DNA of 64,000 nucleotides from Bos javanicus (GCF_032452875.1 NC_083881.1:59589689-59653688); one strand, 5' to 3'; positions 1 to 10,765 are shown, counted from the first letter of the stretch. The notes: generated by a model from the letters alone, not told the origin. Program-made: numbers and translations.

Positions 1-301
1 TCCAGTGAATATTCGGGATTGATTTCCTTCAGGATGGACTGGTTGGATCTCCTTGCAGTCCAAGGGACTCTCAAGAGTCTTCTCCAACACCACAGTTCAA
101 AAGCATCAATTCTTCGCCATTCAGCTTTCTTTATAATTCAACTTTGACATGACTACTGGAAAAACCATAGCCTTGACTAGACAGACCTTTGTTGGCAAAG
201 TAATGTCTCTGCTTTTTAATATGCTGTCTAGGTTAGTCATAACTTTTCTTCTAAGAGGTAAGCATCTTTTAATTTCATGGCTGCAGTCACCATCTGCAGT
301 G
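1..301 (-). mobile_element. BovB (RTE) LINE fragment, runs off the window start
   Basis: The complement matches the distal part of BovB ORF2: read on the minus strand it includes the stretch that encodes a LVKAMVFPVV-like segment, seen in several other copies in this window. The 3' end lies to the left, outside the window. The stretch encoding the C-terminus is missing here only because the window starts inside the element. Several indels and stops mean it is not functional. The right boundary is where similarity stops, next to the CTGCAGTG block. Confidence 0.9.
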
Positions 302-579
302 AAAACAATCAAACCCAACAACTTAAAAGTTTGGTCTCCAGCAAAAAATATCTATATAATTACACTATAACATGATGTCTTTAACTTATCAAGTTTTTCT
401 TCTAAGTTTTTATGATTGAAGAAAATAATAATTGCTCATGTTACTGAATGTGATATCCAAGCAGATGATTTGATTTATAAATGGTGTTTAATCCAAGGTC
501 AAAATAGAGGGATAGGGTGAGTTCATCTTTATCACAAATCTGTAGAACAAAAGTACTCTGCCCACATACATAATTCTAG

Positions 580-1657
580 CCTGCATAGCCTTTGACTGTG
601 TGGATCACAATAAACTGTGGAAAATTCTTCAAGAGATGGGAATACCAGACCACCTGACCTGCCTCTTGAGAAATCTGTATGCAGGTTAGGAAGCAATAGT
701 TAGAACTGGACATGGAACAACAGACTGCTTCCAAATAGGAAAAGGAGTACGTCAAGGCTGTATATTGTCACCCTGCTTATTTAACTTCTATGCAGAGTAC
801 ATTATGAGAAACGCTGGACTGGAAGAAGCACAAGCTGGAATCAAGATTGCCAGGAGAAATATCAATCACCTCAGATAGGCAGATGACACCACCCTTATGG
901 CAGAAAGTGAAGAGGAACTAAAAAGCCTCTTGATGAAAGTGAAAGTGGAGAGTGAAAAAGTTGGCTTAAAGCTCAACATTCAGAAAACAAAGATCATGGC
1001 ATCTGGTCCCATCACTTCATGGGAAATAGATGGGGAAACAGTGGAAACAGTGTCAGACTTTATTTTGGGGGGCTCCAAAATCACTGCAGATGGTGACTGC
1101 AGCCATGAAATTAAAAGATGCTTACTCCTTGGAAGGAAAGTTATGACCAACCTAGATAGCATATAAAAAAGCAGAAACATGACTTTGCCAACAAAGGTCC
1201 ATCTAGTCAAGGCTATGGTTTTTCCTGTGGTCATGTATGGATGTGAGAGTTGGACTGTGAAGAAGGCTGAGCGCTGAAGAATTGATGCTTTTGAACTGTG
1301 GTGTTGGAGAAGACTCTTGAGAGTCCCTTGGACTGCAAGGAGATCCAACCAGTCCATTCTGAAGGAGATCAGCCCTGGGATTTCTTTGGAAGGAATGATG
1401 CTAAAGCTGAAACTCCAGTACTTTGGCCACCTCATGTGAAGAGTTGACTCACTGGAAAAGATTCTGATGCTGGGAGGGATTGGGGGCAGGAGGAGAAGGG
1501 GACGACAGAGAATGAGATGGCTGGATGGCATCACTGACTCGATGGACATGAGTCTGAGTGAACTCCAGGAGTTGGTGATGGACAGGGAGGCCTGGTGTGC
1601 TGCGATTCATGGGGTCTCAAAGAGTTGGACACGACTGAGCGACTGAACTGGACTGAT
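580..1657 (+). mobile_element. BovB LINE, 5'-truncated, ends in CTGAA-type tail
   Basis: About 1.08 kb of BovB in sense orientation, starting inside the reverse-transcriptase domain (at the AFD...VDH motif) and running to the normal 3' end with a short ACTGAACTGGACTGA tail. It aligns along its whole length with the copy at 10803-12703. No clear target-site duplication was seen. 5' truncation at this kind of position is normal for target-primed reverse transcription. Confidence 0.93.
583..1650 (+). pseudogene. Decayed BovB reverse-transcriptase C-terminal half
   Basis: The frame can be followed from about 583. It is broken by in-frame stops at 687-689 (CAG to TAG compared with the 10.8-kb copy), 876-878, 1164-1166, 1275-1277 and 1437-1439. 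The stop at 876-878 replaces the tyrosine of the catalytic YADD box (TAT to TAG), so the product could not be an active polymerase. Two of the stops (1275 and 1437) are CGA to TGA changes, as expected from methyl-CpG decay. An open stretch of 89 codons begins at 897, just after the broken active site. In the family this region encodes part of the RT and the C-terminal tail of the single large RTE protein. This is a relic, not a host gene. Confidence 0.88.
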
Positions 1658-2117
1658 AGACATCAAAATTATGGAATAGTTTCTAAAATCTCTTATAGTA
1701 TACTTTATATAATATAAAGCATAAAATGATAAGACAGTAAACTAGAGAACCTCAGCATTTCTGTCAGGTATAACCCTTTTCTCAAGTAAAACAGTTCACC
1801 CACTCTTCTCAGAAGACTATGCTAACCTTGATCCTAATGACCAACACTTCTTGAACCAGAATTGAATATTTGACCCAAATAAGGCAAATCAAATTTTCTC
1901 TATGAAGGATTTTTAAATGTGGTATTGTACATGTAATCTTCAAATAGTGCTGGGCATTGGGACTTGATGAAATATAGATAATGGGCCTAGGTCAGCATAT
2001 GGCAACACAGATTGGCAAAGAGACTTACAGAGAAAACTGATGAACAGCAAGCAGAATGAGGCAGCAATGGAGGTCTGTCTGCCAATTCCCAACCCATTGA
2101 TAGGATTGTATATGTGT
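1658..2117. other. Unassigned AT-rich DNA
   Basis: I see no repeat, gene or RNA signature between the BovB tail and the next SINE. Confidence 0.6.
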
Positions 2118-2278
2118 GTGCCCTTCCTGCGGAGAAGGAAATGGCAACCCACTCCAGTGTTCTTGCCTGGAGAATCCCAGGGGCGGGGGAGCCAGGTGGG
2201 CTTCCGTCTATGGGGTTGCACAGAGTCGGACACGACTGAAGTGACTTAGTAGCAGCAGCAGCAGCAGTGCCCTTCCTG
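2118..2278. repeat. Target-site duplication pair around the 2.1-kb SINE
   Basis: GTGCCCTTCCTG occurs at 2118-2129 and again at 2267-2278 with no mismatch, indicating a fairly recent insertion. Confidence 0.93.
2130..2266 (+). mobile_element. BovA-type SINE monomer with CAG tail
   Basis: Begins GGAGAAGGAAATGGCAACCC and ends in CACGACTGAAGTGACTTAGT plus an AGCAGC-repeat tail. Perfect 12-bp target-site duplications, GTGCCCTTCCTG, flank it at 2118-2129 and 2267-2278, fixing both ends. It is one unit of the BovA2 dimer. The 3' part resembles BovB, the presumed mobilising LINE. Confidence 0.95.
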
Positions 2279-2880
2279 TGGTCTGTTATGGATGGAATAC
2301 ATTCTTAGGAAACACGTGGCCATGAAGGTATGTCCTTCCATTGTCACAAGTAGGCATTCTCCTCACCTTGGCAAAAAGTTCTCATTCACCAGTCAAGCTG
2401 ATAATCAGTTTTCATTTTTCTTCCTTCAGTATTTGTGTTTCCAGATGACTCCCGAGTATCCAGAGTACTGATTAGAGGGATCTTTCATCTTCTTGTTGAC
2501 TTTTTCACAATGCAATCCCCAAGTTCTACTGGTAAGGCTTGAGGCTAAGTAGCCAATTCTTTATTAGTTCTCATTTAGGTTGTAAACAATGCTAATGCAT
2601 AACCTTGGCCGGGCTAGACTCCTCTCTGACTACAGAGTAGAAAGGATTCCCAGCTGTACTAATGAGTAAGACATTGAGCAGGGCATGTAGAAAAAGTAGG
2701 AAAAGAAGACCTGGGATAAAGACTGAATCTAGTAGTTAGGAACCAAGTTATACTCTAGAAATCTAGAATACAGTTGGAATCTAGAATTCCTCACTCCAGC
2801 TTCCACTAGAACAAGGCCTGTGGTTCAAAAGCACCTGGCAGCCACAGACTGGTAGCCTTCCTTGAAAGAACAATGTGGAT
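2279..2880. other. Unassigned DNA
   Basis: No recognisable repeat, coding or RNA signal. Contains a short tandem-like cluster of TCTAGAA motifs around 2753-2787. Confidence 0.55.
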
Positions 2881-2890
2881 GGTCTTCATT

Positions 2891-3210
2891 TGTTGTTCAG
2901 TTGCTCAGTCATGTCTGACCCTTTGCGACCCGGTGGACTGCAGCCTGCCAGGCTTCCCTGTCCTTACCATCTCCTGGAGCTTGCTCAAACTTGCGTCTAT
3001 TGAGTTGATGATGCTATCCAACCATCTCATCCTCTGTCATCCCCTTCTCCTCCTGCCCTCAGTCCTTCCCAGCATCAGGGTCTTTTCCAATGAGTCAGCT
3101 GTTCACATCAGGTGGCCAAAGTATTGGAGCTTCAGCTTCAGCATCAGTCCTTCCAATGAATATTCAGGTTGATTTCCTTTAGGATGGACTGGTTTGATCT
3201 CCTTGCTGAA
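2891..3210 (-). mobile_element. BovB LINE 3' fragment, minus strand
   Basis: The left end reads TTGTTGTTCAGTTGCTCAG (complement of an ACAACAA-type 3' tail). The rest follows the BovB 3' region to the GGATGGACTGG block. Direct repeats GGTCTTCATT (2881-2890) and GATCTCCATT (3211-3220, two mismatches) look like its aged target-site duplication. Divergence from young copies is high, so this is an older insertion. Confidence 0.88.
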
Positions 3211-3282
3211 GATCTCCATTGGTGTGTTCTTAATTATTCCTACTTTGGTCTTCATTGGTGTGTTCTTAATTATTCCTACAAC
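3211..3282. repeat. Two-copy tandem duplication, 36-bp period
   Basis: Unit 3211-3246 is repeated at 3247-3282. A 27-bp core starting CATTGGTGTG is identical in both copies (3217-3243 and 3253-3279). It lies directly at the 5' junction of the neighbouring BovB insertion, and its first bases double as the BovB target duplication. Confidence 0.9.
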
Positions 3283-3289
3283 CTAGTCT

Positions 3290-3845
3290 GTTCTCACCAT
3301 AGCAACCACTGCAATCCTTTCTGTTCATGTCATTTTCTTGTCTAAACCATCCTGCAGCTTCCCATCATACATAGAATGAAACCAAATTTCCCCACTACCT
3401 TCTTTGATCTCTTCTTCAATTACTCTCTCCGTCATTGAGCTACACTTGTCAGCCCCTTGCTCTAGGCACACTGTCCTCAGGACTTTGCATAAGTTGCTCC
3501 TTTGCCTGAAAGACTTCCTACAGACTTTCCTACTGTATATTAATATGGTTCATTTCTTCAATATCCTCAGGTCATTATTCAAATGTCACATTTTCATTGA
3601 GGACTTCTGGTCATCCCATCTAAACTTTCAAACTCCACCCCGCATCCTCATACATGCACATATTTTCTTCTTCCATTCCACATCTTACTTTCCTCCATAA
3701 GATATGTCTCTTAGCTGCTTATTTCATGATTTGGTATGTTATTTTTTGTTTCCTCCTATTATAATGTACATTTCATGAGAGCAAGAATTTTTGCCTACTT
3801 TATTTGCTATGTATACCCAGCTCTTAGAAGCAGGACCAGGTACAT
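3290..3845 (+). mobile_element. L2 LINE 3' end, diverged
   Basis: Order and wording follow the L2 3' region: an ACTTTGCATAAGTTGCTCCT block, a CAAATGTCACATTTTCA...GAGGACTTCTGGTCA block, then ATGAGAGCAAGAATTTTTGCC and a TAGAAGCAGGACCAGGTACAT end resembling the family's 'cctagcacagtgcctggcacat' end. Strongly diverged and non-coding. Boundaries are approximate. Confidence 0.72.
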
Positions 3846-4010
3846 GATTTATGGGGCCCAGTATAAAAGGAAAATGTAGGGTCCCATGATAAAAAAACAT
3901 TAATATTAAGACTCTCATGACGTTTATAGTAGAGCATGAAAATGAATGCAGGGCTTTGTGTGTGACTACAGAAGTTGCAAACTCATGAAACTGGCACTGA
4001 TAGAACTTTC
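3846..4010 (+). repeat. Possible old mammalian interspersed repeat
   Basis: The blocks GGGGCCCAGTATAAAAGGAA...GGGTCCCATGATAAAAA...CTCATGAAACTGGCACTG resemble a widespread old mammalian repeat that I recognise by pattern but cannot assign to a named family. Confidence 0.35.
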
Positions 4011-4358
4011 CTGACAAAGCAGTCAATTTGTTGCACATTAATCTAGCAGGCAAGATTTGGCCCATCTCCTTTTAACATAGCCTGTGAGGGCAGTCCCCAA
4101 GTTGTCAGCATCTCAAGACACTTCTAAATCCCCATGAGAGAAGCTGGACCACTGAACATCTGGAGATGAGGCAGTAAAACAGAGAGCTTCCTACAGAATC
4201 TCCTCCCATTTTTAGAATTAAGAAGAATCACTTTGTAATATCTTCCACATGTAAAATTGTAATAGGTGCAGAAAAATAAGTCTCACTTACCTTTTACAAG
4301 GCAACAAAGATGGTCTCAGATAAAACAATTCCTGCAAGAAATCTAAGCTGATATGTGC
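4011..4358. other. Unassigned DNA
   Basis: No repeat or gene signature recognised. Confidence 0.5.
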
Positions 4359-4574
4359 GTGTGTGCTCAGTCGCTCAGTCGTGTCCGACTCTTTGGGACC
4401 CATGTACTATAGGTAGTCCGCCAGGTTCATCTGCCCATGAGATTTCCCAGGCTGGAGTGGATTGCCCTTTCTTACTCCAGGGGATCTTCCTGACCCAGAA
4501 ATTAAATCCACATCTCTTGCATCTCCTGCACTGGCACACGGATTCTTCACCATTGTGCCACCTGGGAAGTCCTC
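4359..4574 (-). mobile_element. Bov-tA SINE, minus strand
   Basis: Reads from TGCTCAGTCGCTCAGTCGTG at the left (3' end) to GCCACCTGGGAAGTCC at the right, the complement of the tRNA-Glu-like head GGGCTTCCC..GGTGGC. Nearly full length, with moderate divergence. Confidence 0.92.
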
Positions 4575-5396
4575 TTTTTAAAATTATATAACTGAACAAA
4601 AGTAACTTTCCAGAAATTAAATCATTTTTTCAAATGAAGACCAAAAAGAATTAAAATGTCTATGTAAGATAATTTATTGTACATTTTTGTAATATATTGA
4701 CATAAAACATCTATCCTTTGTATGAGAACAGTGTTTTGAGTCTTTTTTCTTTGCACGTAGCTATTAATAATAACAGAAACAATATTTCTGAGTCAAGTCT
4801 TCATTTTGGGCACAGCATCAAATATTCCAATATTTTGCTTTAATTCCAAAATATCATAAAATTCTAGCAAAGAGAATAATACAGATTTAATGTTGGACCC
4901 ATATATGGCAATTTCCAAAATACTTGCTTGTTTAGCCTTGAACAGTTTACCTCACAGTTTTGCCTGTAAATTTACATTTTTCATTAATCACATTCACTTT
5001 GAATCATTCTGATTTTCTTTGTTGTTTTATTTGAGAACTATTAAAGTCTGTTTTTTATTAAAAATTCCCCTCATCAGCTACAAAACCATGTGTTGTATGA
5101 ACCTCTACTGCCAACACAAACGGAATAACAGCCCCCCAAGAAGTTAGAAGCACAAACGTTAATTCCCAAATAAAAACTTATAGAGCAACATACTGTGTAG
5201 ATTGACAATGTCACTTGTGCACAGGTGCCTCATTTTTAAACATCCTTTATGCTGGGGGTGAGCTCTCATCAGACTCCTTGAGCTGTTTCTACAAGACATG
5301 TAAAAGAAGATCAACACATAAGTATGTTTAGTATTTTTCTTACATATTGAGTTTCTTATATTTAGAGTTTATTCTTTACATAACATTTATTAATAT
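4575..5396. other. Unassigned AT-rich DNA
   Basis: AT-rich single-copy-looking sequence. No recognisable repeat, exon or RNA gene. Confidence 0.5.
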
Positions 5397-5405
5397 TTCA
5401 CTGAA

Positions 5406-5672
5406 CACTGCTGCTGCTGCTGCTGCTAAGTCGTTTCAGTCGTGTCCAACTCTGTGCGACCCCAGAGACGGCAGCCCACCAGGCTCTGCCGTCCCTGGGA
5501 TTCTCCAGGCAGGAACACTGGAGTGGGTTGCCATTTCCTTCTCCAATTCGTGAAAGTGAAGTCGCTTAGTCGTGTCCGACTCTTCGTGACCTCATGGACT
5601 GCAGCCTACCAGGCTCCTCTGTCCATGGGATTTTCCAGGCAAGAGTACTGGAGTGGGGTGCCACTGCCTTTG
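5406..5672 (-). mobile_element. BovA2 SINE dimer, minus strand
   Basis: A (CTG)n tract starting at 5408 is the complement of the CAG tail. Two related units follow, joined by the GAAAGTGAAGTCGCTTAGTC linker. Flanks TTCACTGAA (5397-5405) and TTCCCTGAA (5673-5681) look like a target duplication with one mismatch. Confidence 0.93.
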
Positions 5673-5681
5673 TTCCCTGAA

Positions 5682-5989
5682 ACCGTAGTATAGGAAATAC
5701 CAGCCTAGAGTAAACCTCAAGCTGATAGCGCAGTGAGATGTAAAATGAATAGGATTTAAATTCGGACAGACCTTTGTGCTGAGATGGATACTCTCATTTA
5801 GTTTCCTGGAATATTGTGAACTTTATTTAAAAACAAGAAAACATCAATGCCTAGCTTTTCTTTTTTTTTTTTTTGGCGGGAACAAAATAGTTGCTTAATA
5901 AATATAAGCTTGTTCTCTTTCATCTATTTCCATCCCACAGCTTCTTCCTCTTTGGGACAAGGATCAATTAGGAGTCTTAATGGCAAGTG
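5682..5989. other. Unassigned DNA with a poly-T run
   Basis: Contains a T-run at 5861-5874. Nothing else is recognisable. Confidence 0.5.
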
Positions 5990-6500
5990 AAAAAAAATAT
6001 GAGCAGCTCGTTTAGGCAAAAAGGGAATTTATTGGCTCACATAAAATGACAAGATTGTATTCAGGGCCCAGAAAATGTAATTCGGAGTTGGTTTCTCTCC
6101 ATCTCTTTAGTCTGCCTTCTGTCATATTGGCTTTGGCTTCAGCATCACGTGATAGCAAGAGATTGCCTGGAGCTCCAGCCCCAACATTCCCTCAGGTTTC
6201 AGGCCGAACAGAAAAGGGTCAATAATTCATCCTTGGAAATCGCCAAGCAAGTTTTACCTTAGTTCTGACTGGGTCACATGATTGAGTCTTGATCAATTAG
6301 TGTGGCTAAAGAAATGGATATGTGTGGTGGGTCCAAGATACTGTGTTCCACCTGAAGATTGCTTTGTGGGTGTGTGTACCTGGGGTTGTATCAGGGGTAT
6401 AACTAATACCCAAATGGAATTCAGTTGATTATTCCCAGGGGAAAAAAAAGTTGAATGTATGCTGGACAACAGAAAAGGCAGATATCCACTGTGGATCACC
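5990..6500. repeat. Old mammalian interspersed repeat, family not fixed
   Basis: A succession of blocks (GGAATTTATTGGCTCACATAA, TCTCTCCATCTCTTTAGTCTGC, TGACTGGGTCACATGATTGA, GTATGCTGGACAACAGAAAA) follows a widely dispersed mammalian repeat, possibly a 3' UTR of an old L1. No coding potential. Confidence 0.45.
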
Positions 6501-6817
6501 TCTTATCAATCCAGAGTAGTCATGCTTCAGGTAGAAATCTTATCCTACTCATTAAAAACAGTGATATCCCTAAAATGTTCTTTTTTTTTTTTTTTGCCCC
6601 AGAATCTTTGAGAGATATCACTCTGTCAATTGATTAGTTATTTGTAATCTCTTGACTTTTTCTACTTATAGTTCCCATCCTTTAGATTCAGTTCAAGTCT
6701 GCTTTCTTGATACACTCCAACACCTTTTTCTACCCAGTCTTCACCCCGGTCTCAAATGTGTGTCTTTCAGAGCTCACAAAGCATTTGGGACAGCCTAGCC
6801 TAGATCACAACATAATT
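6501..6817. other. Unassigned DNA with a poly-T run
   Basis: T-run at 6581-6595. No gene or repeat recognised otherwise. Confidence 0.5.
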
Positions 6818-6826
6818 ACCTGGTTA

Positions 6827-7056
6827 TTTGGGTTCTCCAGGTGGTGCAAGAGGTAAAGAACCTGCCTACTAATTCAGGAGACCTAAAATATAGGGGTTCA
6901 ATGCCAGGGTCTGGAAGATCCCCTTGGAGGAGGGCACAACAACCTACTCCAGTATTGCCTGGAGAATCCCATGGACAGAGGAGCCTGATCGGCTACATAC
7001 AATCCATGAGGTTTCGAAGAGTCGAACATGACTGAAGCAACTTGGCACACAAGCCC
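6827..7056 (+). mobile_element. Bov-tA SINE
   Basis: The head GGGTTCTCCAGGTGGTGCAAGAGGTAAAGAA and tail CGAACATGACTGAAGCAACTTGGCACAC match Bov-tA. Target duplication ACCTGGTTA at 6818-6826 and 7057-7065. Moderately diverged. Confidence 0.92.
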
Positions 7057-7378
7057 ACCTGGTTAGTTATGTGTCTCTTCCCCATACGGTGTTTGACGCA
7101 TTCTTTGTCTTCATTGTCTAGCATGAAAACTGCCGCAGAAGAATCTCCGTTTACTAGAGATTTGTTAAATGAATAAATGAATGAATTGAATAGTGTGTGA
7201 GTGAAAATGTTTAAGTATCACAGAAGAGAACTCCAAAGTATAACCCTCTTGGATTATGTTACAGCTAATTTCAGTTACAGTGTTAGAAGGGTATTAACAG
7301 ATTCAAATTTCAGTTTTATGGTCCATATTATCTCTTGGAGTGTAAATGTCTATTTTGGCCTTGCAGAGTTGAAGTGAG

Positions 7379-7472
7379 TCCCTCTCTCTCTCTTTCTCTT
7401 TGTCTCACTGTCTCTGTTTTTCTGTCTTTATCACTAACACACACACACACGCACACACACACACGCACACAT
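7379..7472. repeat. Compound microsatellite (CT)n then (CA)n
   Basis: A CT-rich tract (about 7379-7425) passes into an interrupted CA tract (7437-7472) with CG interruptions. Probably length-polymorphic. Confidence 0.9.
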
Positions 7473-8879
7473 GTATGCATCCACACATTGCTACACATAT
7501 GTAAAACTACATTTCCATAAGAGCATGGCTAATTCCAAAGTGATATAATACAGCTTTTATTTTTGATGGATTTTAAAAATGTAATCCCAAATGGTGAGCT
7601 ATTCTGAGGAGGCTGTGGCCACATTTTTACTACAGCAAAATCTCTAGATACAGCAAATTTTCTGACAATTTATTTGACTACAAAGTATCTGGCTGGCTTC
7701 AGAGAGAGAAAAAAATCATCCAGAGTTTTCAACAGAAGGAACTTCTAAAGGTAGATGAAGCCAACGCATTTCAAGGAAAAAAAAAGTAGATTAGGCAACG
7801 GTGAAATCTCTGCAGTCCCAGGGAGATTTCTCCTCCCTTGAATTTTGCTGAGGCAGAGTTTTCATCAATTATTCCCATGAAAGTTTAAAAGTGCTGTGAG
7901 TATATAATTCTCACTCTTAAAGGCGAAAGTTCTTTTTTAAGTGTAATTTTTTAAAAAATACATAGGCCATGCATGAATACAATTTCATTGTTAAAAATTG
8001 CAAAACTGTTAAAACGATATAGAATTTTCAAAACACTGTTTAGTCTGTTTCTTTCCTTCCACTTTGGTAATTGCTTCTAATTGTATCGTTCCAGACATTT
8101 AAAAATTCTCATATATTATTCTTCATAAAGTCCCCCCAGTTTGCTTTCTGTGAATTCCCTTTCCTCCACTATGCATCATTTTGGCCAGAGACCACTTCCT
8201 AGTGTCTGTGTCCATCATGGAATCCAAACCTTCCTACAAACCTCTTCTAACAGCTGTGGATAGCTTGAGACACAAGCTCAGTCAGCTTGATGTGTGTTCC
8301 TTCCTGGGATTCTGGACAGTGAGTGCAGCGAGGAATTAAGGAATTCTGAGGGTCAGAATCCTCACAGTAGCAGTAGCAGAGGTGATGACAGCAGTGGCAG
8401 CTGTGGCAACACCCTAGCCAGGCTGCTCCTGCATGAGCGCGTTGCAGTGTTTCCTGCTTCCTGATTTCCTTCTGAGCGTCCTTGTTTCCTGGAATTTCCA
8501 ACGTCTTCTTCCTGCTCCCGTTGATTCTGATATCCTTCCAATAGCATGTGGACTAGAATTCTGTAAATTCTACCGTTCCTATTATTAAACTTGTAGACCA
8601 ACTCTTTTGGTTATTTTCCTAATACATATTTTCCCATCTTTTTAACGAATAGTTTTCATTATTTCCAGATGTGTCCTTTATAATTGTAACTATTCAGAGT
8701 TAACTGCTACAGAATTTTTAAAAATCAAAGCTGTTTAATAGAACAATAGAATCAAATCAGTTTAATAGAAATGCTTTTATTCTTCTTGTTTTTCAAATAC
8801 CCAAACTATCTCTTATTTTTATTGTATTTTAATTTTATATCAGTGATATAATTTATATATAATTATAATATACATAAAA
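7473..8879. other. Unassigned intergenic DNA
   Basis: No convincing repeat family or exon. A CAG-like impure trinucleotide cluster lies around 8367-8410, and 8818-8879 is very AT-rich next to the L1 start. Confidence 0.45.
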
Positions 8880-9327
8880 TATTATATTAGTTTCAAATGT
8901 AGAACAGTGATTTAATATTTTTATACATTATGAAAAAGTCACCACAATAACTCTACTTCCCATTTGTAACCATGTAAATTTATTGCAATACTATTAACTA
9001 TATTCCCTATGCTGCACATTACTTGCCTATGAGTTATTTATTTTATAGCTGGAAGTTTGTACTTCTTAATTCCTTTTACCTCTTCACCTGTACCTTTAAT
9101 GCCCCTCTCTTCTGATAACTACCAGTTTGTTCTCTGTATCTACAGTCCTGTTTCTTTTATCGTGTTTGTTCATATTTGTGTAGATTCTATGTATAGTTGA
9201 AATCAGATGATATTTGTCTTCCTCTGTCTGACATTTCACTTAGCTTAATACCCTCTAGATCCATCCATGTTCCAAGTTTTTGCAAATGGTGAGATTTCAT
9301 TCTTTTTTTATGACTGGGTAATATTCC

Positions 9328-9350
9328 ATTGTGTGTGTGTGTGTGTATTC
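9328..9350. repeat. (TG)n microsatellite at an L1 deletion junction
   Basis: TGTGTG run where the L1 consensus has a TATATA run. The L1 sequence resumes about 100 bp further along, at CAAATTAGTGTTTCTGTTTTC. Confidence 0.8.
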
Positions 9351-10021
9351 AAATTAGTGTTTCTGTTTTCTTTTATTGAATACCCAGAAGTAGAATTGCT
9401 GGACTATATGGTAGTTTTATTTTAATTTGTTGTGGGAACTTCGTGCTGTTTTTCATAGTGGCGGCTGCACCAATCTACAGTCCTGGTAATGCACAATGTA
9501 GGTTTCCCTTTTCTCCACATTCTTGCCAACACTTGTTATTTCTTGTCTTTTCAATAATAGCCATTCTGACAGACATGAGGCAGTATCTCATTGTAGTTTT
9601 GATTTGCATTTCCTCCTAATGATTAGTGATGTTGCACATCTTTTCATAGCTTGTTAGCCATCTGTTTGTCTTTTTTGGGAAAAAAATATCTATTCAGGTC
9701 CTCTGTCCAATTTTTAATTGTTTTGTTTCTTTCTTCTTTGATACTGAGTTCTTTGAATTCCTTATATATTTTGGGTATCCATACCTTATCAGATATATTG
9801 TTTGCAAATATCTTCTCTCATTTACTAGGTTGACTTTTTGTTTTATTGATGACTTCCCCCCTTTGTACAAAAGGTTTTTAGTTTGATGTAGTCCCATTTT
9901 TTATTTTTGCTTTTGTTATCCTTGCCTAAGAAGATATATTCCCCAAAATATTGTAAGAGCAAGGTCAAAGAGCATACTGCCCATGTTTTCTTCTAAGAAT
10001 TTTATGGTTCCAAGTATTACA

Positions 10022-10290
10022 TGCTGCTAAGTTGCTTCAGTCGTATCCGACTCTGTGCGACCCCAGAGACGGCGGCCCACCAGGCTCCCCCCGTCCCTGG
10101 GATTCTCCAGGCAAGAACACTGGAGTGGGCTGCCATTTCCTTCTCCAGTGCATGAAAGTGAAAACTGAAAGTGAAGTTGCTCAGTCATGTCTGACCCTCA
10201 GCAACCCCATGGACTGCAGCCTTCCAGGCTCCTCCTTCCATGGGATTTTCCAGGCAAGAGTACTGGAGTGGGGTGCCATTGCCTTCTCCG
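10022..10290 (-). mobile_element. BovA2 SINE dimer nested in L1
   Basis: TGCTGCTAAGTTGCTTCAGTC at the left and GCCATTGCCTTCTCCG at the right frame a full minus-strand dimer with the GAAAACTGAAAGTGAAGTTGC linker. Perfect duplication AAGTATTACA at 10012-10021 and 10291-10300 lies within L1 sequence, so it inserted after the L1. Confidence 0.95.
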
Positions 10291-10517
10291 AAGTATTACA
10301 TAGAAGTCTTTAATCTATCTGGAATTTAATTTTGTATACGGTAGAAGAAAGTGATACTGTTTCATTGCTTTTATACAGCTGTCTGGTTTACCTGGAACCA
10401 TTTATTGAAGAGAATGTCATTTGCCATTGTATATTCTTGCCTCTTTTGTGGTAGATTAATTGATTGTATAAGCATGAGTTTATTTCTGGGCGAGTAGTTT
10501 CTTACTTTTAAAAGTCA

Positions 10518-10765
10518 ATGCATCAACGTGACAAAGGGCATTTAGCAAACATTATACTCAATGGTGAAAAACTGAAAATTTTCCTCTTAAGATCAAGACC
10601 AAGACAAAGATGACTGCTTTCACCACTGCTATTCCACATTGTACTGGAAGTTTTAGCTAAAGCATTTATACATGAAAAAGAAACAAAAGACATTCAAACT
10701 GTTATAAAGTAAAGCCATAGCTACAGATATACAGATGACATGATCATATATGTAGAAAATCCAAA
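10518..10765 (+). pseudogene. Inverted 5' segment of the same L1 (ORF2 RT core)
   Basis: Reads in the plus orientation, opposite to 8880-10491, and matches L1 ORF2 around ACTCAATGGTGAAAAACTG and AAGATCAAGACCAAGACAAAG through the RT active-site region. The catalytic box, normally FADDM, reads YTDDM here (TATACAGATGACATG around 10728-10742). In L1 sense order this segment lies upstream of the minus-strand part, the geometry produced by twin priming. Non-functional. Confidence 0.82.

Larger units (their letters stand above)
8880..10491 (-). mobile_element. Older L1 LINE, 3' part, minus strand, interrupted
   Basis: The complement follows L1 from the 3' UTR (TATTAGTTTCAAATGTAGAAC end) into distal ORF2. 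Recognisable blocks include ATCCATCCATGTTCCAAG, CACTTGTTATTTCTTGTC, TTTGATTTGCATTTCC, AGTTTGATGTAGTCCCATTT and CCATTTATTGAAGAGAATG. About 100 bp of L1 are missing at the (TG)n run near 9331-9350. BovA2 is inserted at 10022-10290. At the right end the element switches orientation (see 10518-10765). Confidence 0.88.

Noticed and set aside
980..1549. 189-codon minus-strand open frame
   Set aside because: It is the antisense shadow of BovB sense coding sequence; the same shadow recurs at every BovB copy.
2873..3172. 99-codon frame with CNPMD/CLTLCDP-like peptide
   Set aside because: That peptide pattern is the translation of BovB/Bov SINE antisense and recurs throughout ruminant DNA.
5408..5430. 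CTG trinucleotide expansion
   Set aside because: It is the ordinary tail of a minus-strand BovA2, not an independent expansion locus.
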